Shown piece after piece: positions 1 through 9,941 of a DNA stretch of 64,000 bases. Under the pieces are notes generated by a model. The model was not told the DNA's origin, searched no databases, and saw only the letters and a program-made list of their open reading frames with translations. This stretch comes from Herbidospora cretacea. Its GTDB lineage: Bacteria > Actinomycetota > Actinomycetes > Streptosporangiales > Streptosporangiaceae. A program made the position numbers and the translations under genes. How positions within the stretch are numbered: the stretch's first letter is position 1; the number at the start of each line of letters is the position of its first letter. The stretch is taken from the NCBI RefSeq assembly GCF_001570605.1, contig NZ_BBXG01000008.1, positions 296,119 through 360,118 on the forward strand. The letters are read 5' to 3'.

Positions 1-770
1 GGGTAGCGCATGAAGTGGAAGAGGCTGCCGGTCTTGCCCCAGCCGGTGTAGATCTCGTCGAAGATGAGGACGATGTCGTGGGCGTCGCAGAGCTCGCGCA
101 GCCCGCGCAGGAACTCCTCCGAGCAGGCCGTCATGGTCGACGCGCTGAACGGCTCGATCAGGATCGCGTAGACGTCCTTCCCGGCCAGTCTCCGGACGGC
201 GTCGAGGTCGCCGTACGGGAAGACCTCCACGCCCGGGATGCCGGGAAAGGTGAAGTTCTGGTGGGCCCCGGTGAGGCTGCCGGAGCCGAGCAGCCTGCCG
301 TGGAAGGCGATGTCGGCGCGCAGGATCCGGTGCCGTCGCCCGCGATGGTACTTGTAGGCGAGTTTCACCGCCCCCTCCACCGCCTCGGCACCTGAATTGG
401 GAAAGAAGGACATGTTCAGATCGCCCGGCAGCAGTTGGGCGAGATTGTGGCCGAGCGCGGCGACGTACGGAGAGAAATAGGTCTTGTGCACCTCCATCCG
501 CTGAAGGTCCTGGAACCTTTTTCGGGCGGCCAGGATCCGGGGGTGATTGTGGCCGTGGTTGAGCACGCCGACGCCGCCGGTGAAGTCGAGGATCCGCCGG
601 CCGGACCGGGTCCAGAGCCACGCCCCCTCGGCCCGTTCGACCAGTTCACGGCCGAAGCCGAACGAGGTCATCAGGGACACCTGGCTGCGGTTGACGTGCC
701 GGCGGTAGAGGTCGTGGACGTGTTCCGGGGTGAGCCGCTCGCATGCGTCGACGCTGATCAGATCAGACAT
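1..770 (-). CDS. Class III PLP-dependent aminotransferase, partial
   Basis: The 5' 256 codons of a fold-type I (class III, acetylornithine/diaminobutyrate-like) aminotransferase are present; the gene runs off the left edge of the window. Visible family features are FTGGVGVLNHGHNHP, the FFPNSGAEAVEGAVKLA stretch that lines the cofactor site, and DEIYTGWGKTG, whose first Asp binds the PLP pyridine nitrogen. The lysine that forms the Schiff base lies beyond the window, so activity cannot be judged. The substrate is not identifiable; the protein is not a clear match to EctB or ArgD. It is divergent from the SARP regulator, so a shared control region at about 771-957 is likely. The start is the ATG at 770. 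Confidence 0.85.
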   Translation of the reverse strand, partial: MSDLISVDACERLTPEHVHDLYRRHVNRSQVSLMTSFGFGRELVERAEGAWLWTRSGRRILDFTGGVGVLNHGHNHPRILAARKRFQDLQRMEVHKTYFSPYVAALGHNLAQLLPGDLNMSFFPNSGAEAVEGAVKLAYKYHRGRRHRILRADIAFHGRLLGSGSLTGAHQNFTFPGIPGVEVFPYGDLDAVRRLAGKDVYAILIEPFSASTMTACSEEFLRGLRELCDAHDIVLIFDEIYTGWGKTGSLFHFMRY

Positions 771-816
771 GCGGCCACTTTGCGGGTGATCCATAAAGGA
801 CGGGTAAAGGCGCGAC

Positions 817-950
817 TTGACAGAGTTCGGAAATTCTGTCCGGAAACCCGGTTTGTGTAGGGCGCGAAATCCGGGGACGCCGCCGGGCCCCAAGTGCCTG
901 AACTGAAGAATGGAACCAAAATCCCAGTATGTGAACAATATGTGGTATTG
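817..950. promoter_or_regulatory. Divergent control region between aminotransferase and SARP gene
   Basis: The 187-bp gap between two divergent genes holds a TTGACA hexamer (817-822), two similar octamers TTCGGAAA (826-833) and TCCGGAAA (839-846) in direct orientation, and a short inverted repeat CAATA-TGTGG-TATTG (936-950) just before the SARP start. SARP regulators are known to bind spaced direct repeats, but the 13-bp spacing here is not the usual 11 bp, so assignment to the SARP is a guess. Confidence 0.3.
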
Positions 951-957
951 CCGGTCT

Positions 958-3084
958 ATGCGGTTTCGTGTCCTCGGCACACTGGAAGTCCGCTCCGACG
1001 GCCACCGCGTGGTCCGGCTGGGCGCGGCCAAGCAGCGGGTTCTGCTGGCCGTTCTGTTGCTGCACGTCAACCGGCCGGTCCACGTCGACCGGCTCGTCGA
1101 CGCCCTGTGGCCGCAACGCCCGCCCCGGACCGCCGCCGTGGCCCTGCGGACCTACGTGTCGGCGCTGCGCCAGGTGCTCGGCCTGGCCGGGCGGGCGGAG
1201 ACGCCGCTGCTGTCGACCGTGCCCAGCGGCTACGAGATCCGCCTGACGGCGGCCGACCTCGACCTGCTGACCTTCGAGGACCTGGCCGCCCAGGGCCGCC
1301 GCGCCCTGACGGCGGGACGGCCGGGCCTCGCCTCGGAACGGCTGCGCGGCGCACTCGGGCTGTGGCGGGGCCGCCCGTTCGAGGACGTGTCCCTCGATCC
1401 CCGGCTCGAACCCGAGCTGATCCGCCTGGAGGAGCGCAGGCTGGCCGCCCAGGAGACGTGGATCGAGTCGCAACTGGCCCTCGGCCACCACGACGACCTG
1501 CTCGCCGAACTGGGCGGCCTCGTCGCCGAGCAGCCGCTGCGCGAGCACCTGCACGCCCAGTGGATGCTGGCGCTCTACCGCTCGGGCCGCCAGGCCGAGG
1601 CGTTACGGGCCTACCGCGAACTGCGGCGGCGTCTCGCCGAGGACCTGGGCATCGAGCCGAGCCCGCCGCTGCAGCGCCTGCACCACCAGATCCTCGGCGG
1701 CCACACCGACCTGGCCGCCCCGACGGGCATCCCGCCCGTCGTCCCCCGGGAGCTGCCGCGCGACATCGCCAGCTTCACCGGCCGGACCGCCGAGATCGCC
1801 TTCCTGGACGCCGCCGCGCAGGGCTCCCCGATGATCGGCGCCGTCGACGGGATGGCCGGGGTCGGCAAGACGACGCTGGCCGTGCACGTCGCGCATCGGC
1901 TGGCCGACCGCTACCCCGACGGGCAGCTCTTCGTCGACCTGCGCGGCTTCACCCGGGGCGGCGCGCCGGTCGACCCCGGCGACGCCCTCGACCAGCTGCT
2001 CCGCTCGCTCGGCGTCCCCGGCGACCGCATCCCGCACGACCCCGGCGCGCGCGCCGCCCTCTACCGCACCCGGCTGGCGGGCCGCCGCGTCCTGGTCCTG
2101 CTCGACAACGTGGCCACCGAGGCGCAGGTCCGCCCGCTCCTGCCGGGGTCGCCGGCCTGCCTGGTGCTGATCACCAGCCGCCGCAGGCTGGCCGGGCTGG
2201 AGGACGTCCGCCCGCTCTCGCTGGACGTGCTCCCCCGCCCCGACGCGGTCACCCTGTTCGCCCGCACCGCCGGGGAGCAGCGCGTCAGCGGCGAGGCGCC
2301 GGGCCTGCTCGCGGAGATCGTGGAGCTGTGCGGGCGGCTGCCGCTGGCGATCAGGATCGCCGCCGCCCGCCTGCGGGTCCGCCCCGGCTGGACCCCCGCC
2401 CACCTGGCCGACCGCATGCGCGACCACCAGCACCGCCTGGGCGAACTGGAGGTGGGCCCGCTGAGCATCGCGGCCGCGCTCGACCTGTCCTACCACCACC
2501 TCACCCCCGGCCAGCAGGACATGTACCGCCTGCTCGGCCTGCACCCCGGCCCCGACATCGAGCGTCAGGCCGCCGCGGCCCTGGTCGGCACCACCGTCCA
2601 GCACGCGGGCCGTCTTCTGGACGATCTGGTCGACGTCCACCTGCTCCAGGAACCGGCCCCGGGGCGCTACCGCTTCCACGACCTCCCCCGCGCGCACGCG
2701 AGCGCCACTTTGGCCGACGAGGACACCGACCACGACCGCCAGGCGGCGCTGACGCGCCTTTTCGACCACTACGTCCAGACGGCGTCGACGGTGGTGGAGA
2801 CCGATCTGGTCAACCTGCTCGCGGTGGCCGTCCACGCCGCGCGGCACGGCTGGCCCGCGCACGCCCTCGACCTGTCGGCGACCCTGCACCGGCACCTGCA
2901 CGAGTGCGCGCGGTACGACGACGCGCGGGTCCTGCACCGGACCGCGGTCCACGCGGCGCGGGCGATCGCGGCGCTGTGCGACCTGGGCGACGACCACCTG
3001 GCGCAGGGGCGCTTCGGCCCGGCCGCGGAGTACTTCGAACGCGCTCTGAAAATGGTGGGGACGGACCGCCCGGGCCACGCGTGA
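958..3084 (+). CDS. SARP-family transcriptional regulator with NB-ARC domain (AfsR-like, short)
   Basis: Predicted cytoplasmic transcriptional activator of 708 aa. The N-terminus (MRFRVLGTLEV onward) is an OmpR-type winged helix followed by a bacterial transcriptional activator domain (BTAD, about residues 95-245). An NB-ARC/STAND ATPase follows, with the P-loop MAGVGKTTLAVHVAH near residue 300, a Walker B strand RRVLVLLDNVA and a GRLPLAIRIAAARL motif. AfsR-type proteins usually end in a long TPR array; here only one recognisable TPR-like unit (LGDDHLAQGRFGPAAEYFERALK) remains, so the sensor region is short. ATG 958 is chosen because family homology starts there; an ATG at 910 is possible. 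Its target may be the divergent aminotransferase, by position only. Confidence 0.85.
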   Translation: MRFRVLGTLEVRSDGHRVVRLGAAKQRVLLAVLLLHVNRPVHVDRLVDALWPQRPPRTAAVALRTYVSALRQVLGLAGRAETPLLSTVPSGYEIRLTAADLDLLTFEDLAAQGRRALTAGRPGLASERLRGALGLWRGRPFEDVSLDPRLEPELIRLEERRLAAQETWIESQLALGHHDDLLAELGGLVAEQPLREHLHAQWMLALYRSGRQAEALRAYRELRRRLAEDLGIEPSPPLQRLHHQILGGHTDLAAPTGIPPVVPRELPRDIASFTGRTAEIAFLDAAAQGSPMIGAVDGMAGVGKTTLAVHVAHRLADRYPDGQLFVDLRGFTRGGAPVDPGDALDQLLRSLGVPGDRIPHDPGARAALYRTRLAGRRVLVLLDNVATEAQVRPLLPGSPACLVLITSRRRLAGLEDVRPLSLDVLPRPDAVTLFARTAGEQRVSGEAPGLLAEIVELCGRLPLAIRIAAARLRVRPGWTPAHLADRMRDHQHRLGELEVGPLSIAAALDLSYHHLTPGQQDMYRLLGLHPGPDIERQAAAALVGTTVQHAGRLLDDLVDVHLLQEPAPGRYRFHDLPRAHASATLADEDTDHDRQAALTRLFDHYVQTASTVVETDLVNLLAVAVHAARHGWPAHALDLSATLHRHLHECARYDDARVLHRTAVHAARAIAALCDLGDDHLAQGRFGPAAEYFERALKMVGTDRPGHA

Positions 3085-3093
3085 ACGGGAGGC

Positions 3094-3111
3094 GCGGATC
3101 GGGCGGTCCGC
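3094..3111. terminator. Hairpin between convergent SARP and sugar-binding protein genes
   Basis: A GC-rich 7-bp stem with one G-T wobble (3094-3100 with 3105-3111, loop GGGC) lies just after the SARP stop codon. There is no T-tract. It could act as a terminator between the converging transcripts. Confidence 0.35.
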
Positions 3112-3116
3112 CGAAC

Positions 3117-3149
3117 TCAGCCCTGTGTCAGCCCTGTGTCAGCCCTGGG
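3117..3149. repeat. 11-bp tandem repeat (x3) over the 3' end of the sugar-binding protein gene
   Basis: Three consecutive copies of TCAGCCCTGTG occur (third copy TCAGCCCTGGG). On the minus strand each unit carries a TGA; the third unit contains the stop codon of the binding-protein gene. Because 11 is not a multiple of 3, the array puts stops in all three reading frames. Confidence 0.8.
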
Positions 3150-4260
3150 TCAGGGGGGCCAGCTTCGGGTCGTTGGCGTACGCCTCGGCGGCGTTGTCCT
3201 TGGTCACGATGACCGGCGGGAGCAGGTACGACGGCACGACCTTGACGCCGTTGTCGTACGACTCCTTGTCGTTGATCGTCGGCTCGTTGCCGGCCTGCAG
3301 CGACTTCACCATGCCGATCGTCTCGGCGACCAGCTTGCGGGTGTCCTTGTTGATCGTCGAGTACTGCTCACCGGCCATGATCGACTTGACCGACTCGACC
3401 TCCGAGTCCTGGCCGGTCACGACGGGGATGTCCTTGCCGGCGCCCTTGACCGAGGTGATGATCGCGCGGGCCAGGGTGTCGTTCGGGGACAGGACGCCGT
3501 CGAGCTTCTTGTCGCCGTTGTAGGTGGAGGTGATCAGGGAGTCCATGCGCTGCTGGGCGCCCTCGGCCTTCCAGCCCTGGATGGCGGTCTGCTTGACGTC
3601 GGTCTGGCCGGAGCCGACCACGACGTCGCCCTTGTCGATGAGCGGCTTGAGCACGTCCATCGCGCCGTTGAAGAACACGCCCGCGTTGTTGTCGTCGGGC
3701 GAGCCGGAGAACAGCTCGATCGTCCACGGGCCCTCGGGCTTCTTGGCCTTCATGCCGTCCAGGAGCGCCTGGCCCTGGAGCTGGCCGACCTTGAAGTTGT
3801 CGAAGGCGATGTAGTAGTCGACGTCGGGGGTGTTGGTGATCAGCCGGTCGTAGGCGATGACCGTCGCGCCGGCCTCCTTGGCCTGCTTGACCTGGGTGGT
3901 GAGCTGCGCGGCGTCGGTCGCGCCGATCACGATGACCTTCGCGCCCTTGGTGACCATGGCGGAGATCTGGGCCTGCTGGTCGGCGACGGTGGTGGAGGCG
4001 CCCGCGTACTGGACGTCGGAGGTGAACCCGGCCTCCTTGAGGCCGTTGGTGAACAGGTCGCCGGCGAGGACCCAGTTCTCGGAGGTCTTGGACGGCAGGG
4101 CCACCCCGATGAGGGCGTCGGCGGCGAAGCCCTTGGCGGGGGCCGCGCTGCCGCCGGCGTCGGCGGGGGCCGCGCCTTCGCGCTCGGAGCCGCAGGCGCT
4201 CAGCGTGAGCAGCGCCGCGACGCCGATCATCGCGACGCTCCTGGTCAGATATTTCCGCAT
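3139..4260 (-). CDS. chvE: Multiple-monosaccharide ABC transporter substrate-binding lipoprotein (ChvE-like)
   Basis: Extracellular sugar receptor of 373 aa. A lipoprotein signal peptide with lipobox LSAC (cysteine about residue 23) is followed by a periplasmic-binding protein type I fold. Motifs typical of the ChvE/xylose-binding group are visible: IGVALPSKTSENWVLAGDLF, NTPDVDYYIAFDNFKVGQLQG and the hinge region PVVTGQDSEVESVKSIMAGE. It is the last gene of a minus-strand operon after the ATPase and permease, with a 64-bp gap that may allow separate expression of the abundant binding protein. Likely sugars are aldopentoses or galactose-type hexoses, from family knowledge only. Its stop codon sits in a small tandem repeat. 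Confidence 0.88.
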   Translation of the reverse strand: MRKYLTRSVAMIGVAALLTLSACGSEREGAAPADAGGSAAPAKGFAADALIGVALPSKTSENWVLAGDLFTNGLKEAGFTSDVQYAGASTTVADQQAQISAMVTKGAKVIVIGATDAAQLTTQVKQAKEAGATVIAYDRLITNTPDVDYYIAFDNFKVGQLQGQALLDGMKAKKPEGPWTIELFSGSPDDNNAGVFFNGAMDVLKPLIDKGDVVVGSGQTDVKQTAIQGWKAEGAQQRMDSLITSTYNGDKKLDGVLSPNDTLARAIITSVKGAGKDIPVVTGQDSEVESVKSIMAGEQYSTINKDTRKLVAETIGMVKSLQAGNEPTINDKESYDNGVKVVPSYLLPPVIVTKDNAAEAYANDPKLAPLTQG

Positions 4261-4324
4261 GGTGGAACGAGCCCTTCTTCAGAGGTGATGTCACGAGCGC
4301 GTGGGGACGCGCCCGGGGGATGGG

Positions 4325-5616
4325 TCAGCCGGAGACCGGCGCTTTGCCGGCGTCCGTCAGGGAGGTCGTGCCGGTCGGTGGGGGCGGATCGTCGCGGCGG
4401 AAGGGCCGCATCAGCGTCCCGATGATCGAGAACCGCCCCTGGCTCTTGTTGTAGACGTCGAAGGCGACCGCCAGGAGCAGGACCAGGCCCTTGATGATCT
4501 GGACCATGTCCGAGCCGACGCCTTCGAGCTGCAGGCCGTTGTTGAGCAGGGCCATGACCAGGCCGCCGACGATCGACCCGCTGATGGTGCCGAGGCCGCC
4601 GGAGACGGCCGCGCCGCCGATGAAGACGGCCGCGATGGCGTCGAGCTCCCAGCTCAGCCCGTCTTGGGGGCCGGAGGCCGACGACCGCGCCACGAAGATC
4701 ATCCCGGCCAGCGCGGCCAGGACGGACATGTTCATCATGACGAGGAAGTTGACCCGCTTCAGCTTCACGCCGGACAGTTCGGCGGCGCGGGAGTTGCCGC
4801 CCACGGCGTAGATGTGCCGGCCGCCGATGGTGTTGCGGGTGTAGTGGGAGTACACCAGCACCAGGCCGATCAGGATGATGCCGGAGATCGGCAGGCTGGT
4901 GCCGACCCGGCCGCCGGCGAAGCGCAGGGTGGCGAACACGATGACGCCGACCATGACCGCCATCCGCAGCACCGAGATCCACATCGGCGCGACGTCGGCG
5001 TTCATCTCGCGCCGGGTCTGGCGCGACTTCAGCTCCCGCCAGATCACGGCCGCGCACGCGGCCAGGCCGAGCAGCAGCGTCAGGTTGTTGTAGCCGGTGT
5101 CCGGGCCCACCTCGGGCAGGAACCCGGCCCCGATCGCGCGGAACCCCTCGGGCACCGGGACGGTGTCGGCGTTGCCGATGTACTGGTTGCCGCCGCGGAA
5201 CAGCAGCATGCCGGCCAGCGTCACGATGAACGCCGGCACGCCGACGTAGGCGACCCAGAAGCCCTGCCAGGCGCCGATCAGCGCGCCGACGGCGAGCCCG
5301 AGCAGGATGCCCACCGGCCAGGGCAGGGAGAACTCCTGCATGGCCTTGGCCACCACGATGCCGGTGAAGGCGGCGACCGAGCCGACCGACAGGTCGATGT
5401 GCCCGGCCACGATCACCATCAGCATGCCGATGGCCAGGATGAGGATGTAGGAGTACTGGCTGACGACGGCGATCAGGTTGCCCGAGGTCAGCGTGAGGCC
5501 GTTGGTCCAGATCTGGAACAGCAGCACGATGGCCACGAGGGTGAAGATCATGCCGAACTGGCGGGCGTTGGAGGTGGTGCCCCCGAACAGGTTCTTCTGG
5601 AGGTCTTTGATTCGGC

Positions 5617-5620
<4 letters not shown>
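4325..5620 (-). CDS. mmsB: Multiple-monosaccharide ABC transporter permease (GguB/MmsB-like)
   Basis: Membrane permease of 431 aa belonging to the BPD_transp_2 (ribose/xylose type) family. About ten hydrophobic helices are evident, and the family motif [21 protein letters not shown] lies in the first quarter. The length, above the roughly 330 aa of RbsC, and a central charged loop ([16 protein letters not shown]) fit the GguB/MmsB subgroup. The ATG overlaps the stop of the upstream ATPase gene by 4 bp, implying translational coupling. It forms the channel for the adjacent ATPase and binding protein. Confidence 0.88.
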
Positions 5621-7164
<1,544 letters not shown>

Positions 7165-7206
7165 GTCCGAGTCTCCGTGGTCACAGCTTTTCCTCACTTG
7201 ATTCAT

Positions 7207-7261
7207 GACTTAGTTGTTAGAACTATCCGAAGGACAATAAATCCAATGGATTTACTAAGTC
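7207..7261. promoter_or_regulatory. Nested palindromes: candidate ROK operators for the divergent sugar operon
   Basis: The gap between the importer and the ROK gene contains three inverted repeats. GACTTAGT (7207-7214) pairs with ACTAAGTC (7254-7261); TAGTT-GTTAG-AACTA occupies 7211-7225; and TAAATCCA-A-TGGATTTA (7238-7254) is a perfect 17-bp odd palindrome. The region is AT-rich against a very GC-rich background. ROK repressors beside sugar importers commonly bind such sites, so autoregulation and operon control by the ROK protein is the likely role. Confidence 0.6.
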
Positions 7262-7311
7262 AACGCTCTGGTGCAGACTGTGACCCGTCAGACGAGCAGG
7301 AAGGACCATGA

Positions 7312-8550
7312 GTGCGACAGGCAGGTACAAACCTTCCCAAAGTGGGACGATACAACCAGGCAGTGGTGCTGGACCAAATCCAGCTCGCCGACGGCATCAG
7401 CCGGGTTGAGATCGCCGAACGCACCGGGCTCACTCCGCAGACCGTCTCCGGCATCGTCCGCCGGCTCATCGACGAGGGCATGGTGCGGGAGGACGGCGCC
7501 AGCCGCGTCCTCAACGGAGGCAAGCCGCGCACCACACTCCGCCTCAACCCCGACGCGCGGGCCGCGATCGGCGTCCACTTCGACCCGGTGAAACTCACCT
7601 GCACGGTGGTCGACCTCATGGGCAGGCCGCTGGCCGTCCGGCGGCGGCCGGTGGCCCCGGGCACCGACCCCGCCGACGTCGTCGCCGCGATGGCCGCGCT
7701 CGTCGGCGAGGTGCTGACCGAGTCGCGGGTCCCCGCCGAGCGGGTGCTGGGCGTCGGGCTGGCCGCGCCGGGCCCGCTGGACCAGAACCTCGGCCTCATC
7801 GTCGCCCCGCCCCAGCTCGCGAACTGGACGCGCGTGCCGGTGCAGCGCATGCTCGCCGAGGCCACCGGGCTGCCGGTCACGCTCGACAACGACGCCACCG
7901 CCGCCGCCGTCGGCGAACGGTGGTCCGGCGCGGGCAAGGGGGTGGCCCACTTCGCCTACCTCTTCTTCGGCACCGGCGTCGGCGGCGGCCTCATCCTCAA
8001 CCACCAGGTCTACCGGGGCGGTTCGCTGAACGCCGGCGAGTTCGGCCACTCGACCGTCCTCGCCGACGGACCCGAGTGCTACTGCGGCAACCACGGCTGC
8101 CTCGAAAGCCTCGTCAACCCGTCGGCGCTCGTCGCCCAGGTGCACGAGCGGCTCGCCGCCGGACGCGCCGGCGCGCTGTCCGGCCCCTACGGTATCGACC
8201 CGGCCTCCGTCGACCACGCCGCGATCCTGCTCGCGGCGGCGCAGGGCGACCCGCTCGCCGTCGAGGTCGTCGACGAGGCCGCCCGGCACGTCGCCTCGAT
8301 CGCCGTCAGCGTCGCCAACTTCGTCGACGTCGACCTCATCGTCCTGGGCGGCCACGGCATCGAGCACGTCGAGGACCGGTTCGTCGCGGCCGTCGCCGCC
8401 GCGCTGTCCACCCGGCCGCTGTCCCGGCACGTCCGGGTCGTCGACGTGGCCGCCTCTCCGCTGGGCGCGGACGCGGCCGTGATCGGGGCGGCGACACTGG
8501 TCCTGCACACCACGTACTCGCCGCAGCTGTCGGACTTCCTGTCCCACTGA
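7312..8550 (+). CDS. ROK-family transcriptional regulator of the sugar importer
   Basis: DNA-binding sugar-responsive repressor of the NagC/XylR/Mlc type, 412 aa. An N-terminal winged helix (about residues 12-75, IAERTGLTPQTVSGIVRRLIDEG) is followed by an actin-fold ROK domain with DNDATAAAVGERW, GTGVGGGLIL and the zinc motif CYCGNHGCLESL. The chosen start is GTG 7312, preceded by GGAAGGA. An ATG at 7308 opens a different frame and does not encode the ROK protein. It is divergent from the monosaccharide importer with palindromes in between, so it probably controls that operon and itself. The inducing sugar is unknown. Confidence 0.85.
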   Translation: MRQAGTNLPKVGRYNQAVVLDQIQLADGISRVEIAERTGLTPQTVSGIVRRLIDEGMVREDGASRVLNGGKPRTTLRLNPDARAAIGVHFDPVKLTCTVVDLMGRPLAVRRRPVAPGTDPADVVAAMAALVGEVLTESRVPAERVLGVGLAAPGPLDQNLGLIVAPPQLANWTRVPVQRMLAEATGLPVTLDNDATAAAVGERWSGAGKGVAHFAYLFFGTGVGGGLILNHQVYRGGSLNAGEFGHSTVLADGPECYCGNHGCLESLVNPSALVAQVHERLAAGRAGALSGPYGIDPASVDHAAILLAAAQGDPLAVEVVDEAARHVASIAVSVANFVDVDLIVLGGHGIEHVEDRFVAAVAAALSTRPLSRHVRVVDVAASPLGADAAVIGAATLVLHTTYSPQLSDFLSH

Positions 8551-8629
8551 CGTTTCCGTACAAGACGGGCGCACGGCCGCTTCCTAGCATTGCCGGGCAG
8601 CACCGTCCCGGCACTGAGGAGAACTACGC

Positions 8630-9208
8630 ATGCGTGAACTCGTGTACACCGCGTTCGTTTCGCTCGACGGCAAGGTCGACTCCCCCGGCGGCGGGCCGGG
8701 TGAGGACCACCGGAGCGGTGGCTGGGTGGTCAAGGACATCGAGTTCCTCCCCGAGGCGTTCTCGCTGAAGGGCGAGGAGCTGGAGGAGACGACGGCGCTG
8801 ATGTTCGGGCGGCGCAGCTACGAGATGTTCGCCCCCACCTGGCGCGACTCCGACGACCACGCCCCCTACAAGGAGCTGCCCAAGTACGTGGTCTCCGCCA
8901 CGCTGCCCGACTCGGCGCTCGTCGAGGGGTGGGGGCCGACGACGATCCTGCGGTCGGCCGAGGACGTCGCCGAGCTCAAGAAGGGCGAGGGCGGCGCGAT
9001 CTTCATCCACGGCAGCGCGGAGCTCGCCCGGCGGCTGTCGGAGGCCGGTCTGATCGACCGGTACAACCTGCTCGTCTTCCCGGTGCTGCTCGGAGCGGGC
9101 AAGAGCCTGTTCAGCGACGCCGACATCGACAAGCGGACGCTGCGCCTGCGGGCGTCGGAGTCCTACCCGAACGGGATCGTCAAGCTGCTCTACGACGTCG
9201 TCGGCTGA
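8630..9208 (+). CDS. Dihydrofolate reductase family protein (RibD C-terminal-like)
   Basis: Small NADPH-dependent reductase-like protein (192 aa) of the RibD_C/DHFR fold. Visible features are the N-terminal MRELVYTAFVSLDGKVD strand, the nucleotide-binding LMFGRRSYEMFAP segment and, near the C-terminus, FIHGSAELARRL followed by RYNLLVFPVLLGAGKSLF. Proteins of this family are widespread in actinomycetes and most have no known substrate; they are not bona fide FolA. GAGGAG precedes the ATG. The 3' end overlaps the convergent AraC gene by 19 bp. Confidence 0.85.
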   Translation: MRELVYTAFVSLDGKVDSPGGGPGEDHRSGGWVVKDIEFLPEAFSLKGEELEETTALMFGRRSYEMFAPTWRDSDDHAPYKELPKYVVSATLPDSALVEGWGPTTILRSAEDVAELKKGEGGAIFIHGSAELARRLSEAGLIDRYNLLVFPVLLGAGKSLFSDADIDKRTLRLRASESYPNGIVKLLYDVVG

Positions 9209-9918
9209 TCCAGGTTCAGGTCCAGGTCCAGGTTCAGGGCGATCGCGCCGCCGGTGCCCTCGCGGAGCTGCCCGGCGGTACGCCCCACGTAGCGGCGCAG
9301 GGCGCGAGCCAGGTGGGGCTCGTCGAAGTAGTCGAACTTGGTGACGACGTCGGCGACCGGGGTGCCGGCGGCCAGCAGCGCGGCGGCGGCGCGGACGCGT
9401 TCGATCTGGCGGACCGCGCCCCGGGTCAGACCGGTCGCGGCGCGGAAACGGCGTTCGACGGTGCGGTCGGAGACCTCGGGGCGGTGGCCCCGGCGGATCT
9501 CGGCGACGAGCGGGTCGCGGACCACCAATCCGGCGCGCACCAGCCGGTCGACCAGGGCCTCGGCGTCGTCGGGGCCGGGGATGTCCCAGCGGTGGCCGTC
9601 CAGGCGGAACGTCGTGCGGGTGGTGCCGGGGAGTTCGAGGCCGCCGTCGACCAGGGTCGGCGCGGGCGCGGCCCGGAGCCAGGTGCCCACGGCGAACTCG
9701 ATGCCGACGAAGGTCGCGCCCTCCGGCACGGGGGCGGTGCCGGTCCGGGTCTCGGGGCCGGTGACGCTCGCGTACGTCCCGCCGTCGCGTTCGTGGAACA
9801 CCAGGCCCCAGCAGACCGCCGCCACCGAGGTCATCTCCGACACCCGCTCGCTCGTGCACGTCCACACGGTGTCGATCCAGGGCGAGTCGGACGCGCGATT
9901 CGCAAACCGCAGATTCAC
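9190..9918 (-). CDS. AraC-family transcriptional regulator
   Basis: A 242-aa cytoplasmic regulator. The C-terminal third has the double helix-turn-helix of the AraC family (VSDRTVERRFRAATGLTRGAVRQ, then VADVVTKFDYFDEPHLARALRRY and VGRTAGQL). The N-terminal part is a probable ligand-sensing domain. The start is GTG 9918: there is no Shine-Dalgarno sequence, but a TATCCT hexamer (9925-9930) lies exactly 6 nt upstream, so translation is probably leaderless. The extreme C-terminus is a short Asp/Leu/Asn tail encoded by a hexanucleotide repeat. It lies 23 bp after the VOC gene and may be co-transcribed with it. Confidence 0.82.
   Translation of the reverse strand: MNLRFANRASDSPWIDTVWTCTSERVSEMTSVAAVCWGLVFHERDGGTYASVTGPETRTGTAPVPEGATFVGIEFAVGTWLRAAPAPTLVDGGLELPGTTRTTFRLDGHRWDIPGPDDAEALVDRLVRAGLVVRDPLVAEIRRGHRPEVSDRTVERRFRAATGLTRGAVRQIERVRAAAALLAAGTPVADVVTKFDYFDEPHLARALRRYVGRTAGQLREGTGGAIALNLDLDLNLDQPTTS
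9211..9237. repeat. Hexanucleotide tandem repeat CAGGTY within the AraC gene 3' end
   Basis: Four consecutive CAGGTT/CAGGTC units plus a partial fifth lie in the last codons of the AraC gene and encode its NLDLDLNLD tail on the minus strand. Copy-number change would lengthen the tail by two residues per unit without a frameshift. Confidence 0.75.
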
Positions 9919-9941
9919 CCGAGAAGGATAGGCGCAGACCG

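Noticed and set aside
1-3084. Aminotransferase plus SARP as the edge of a biosynthetic gene cluster
   Set aside because: Only one enzyme is visible and it is cut by the window; nothing to the right continues a pathway.
894-3212. Long open frames overlapping the SARP gene on both strands
   Set aside because: They are Arg/Pro/Gly-rich compositional shadows of a GC-rich gene; only the frame from 958 has recognisable domains.
7308-7320. ATG at 7308 as start of the ROK gene
   Set aside because: It opens a different frame that does not encode the ROK protein; GTG 7312 with GGAAGGA upstream fits the family N-terminus.
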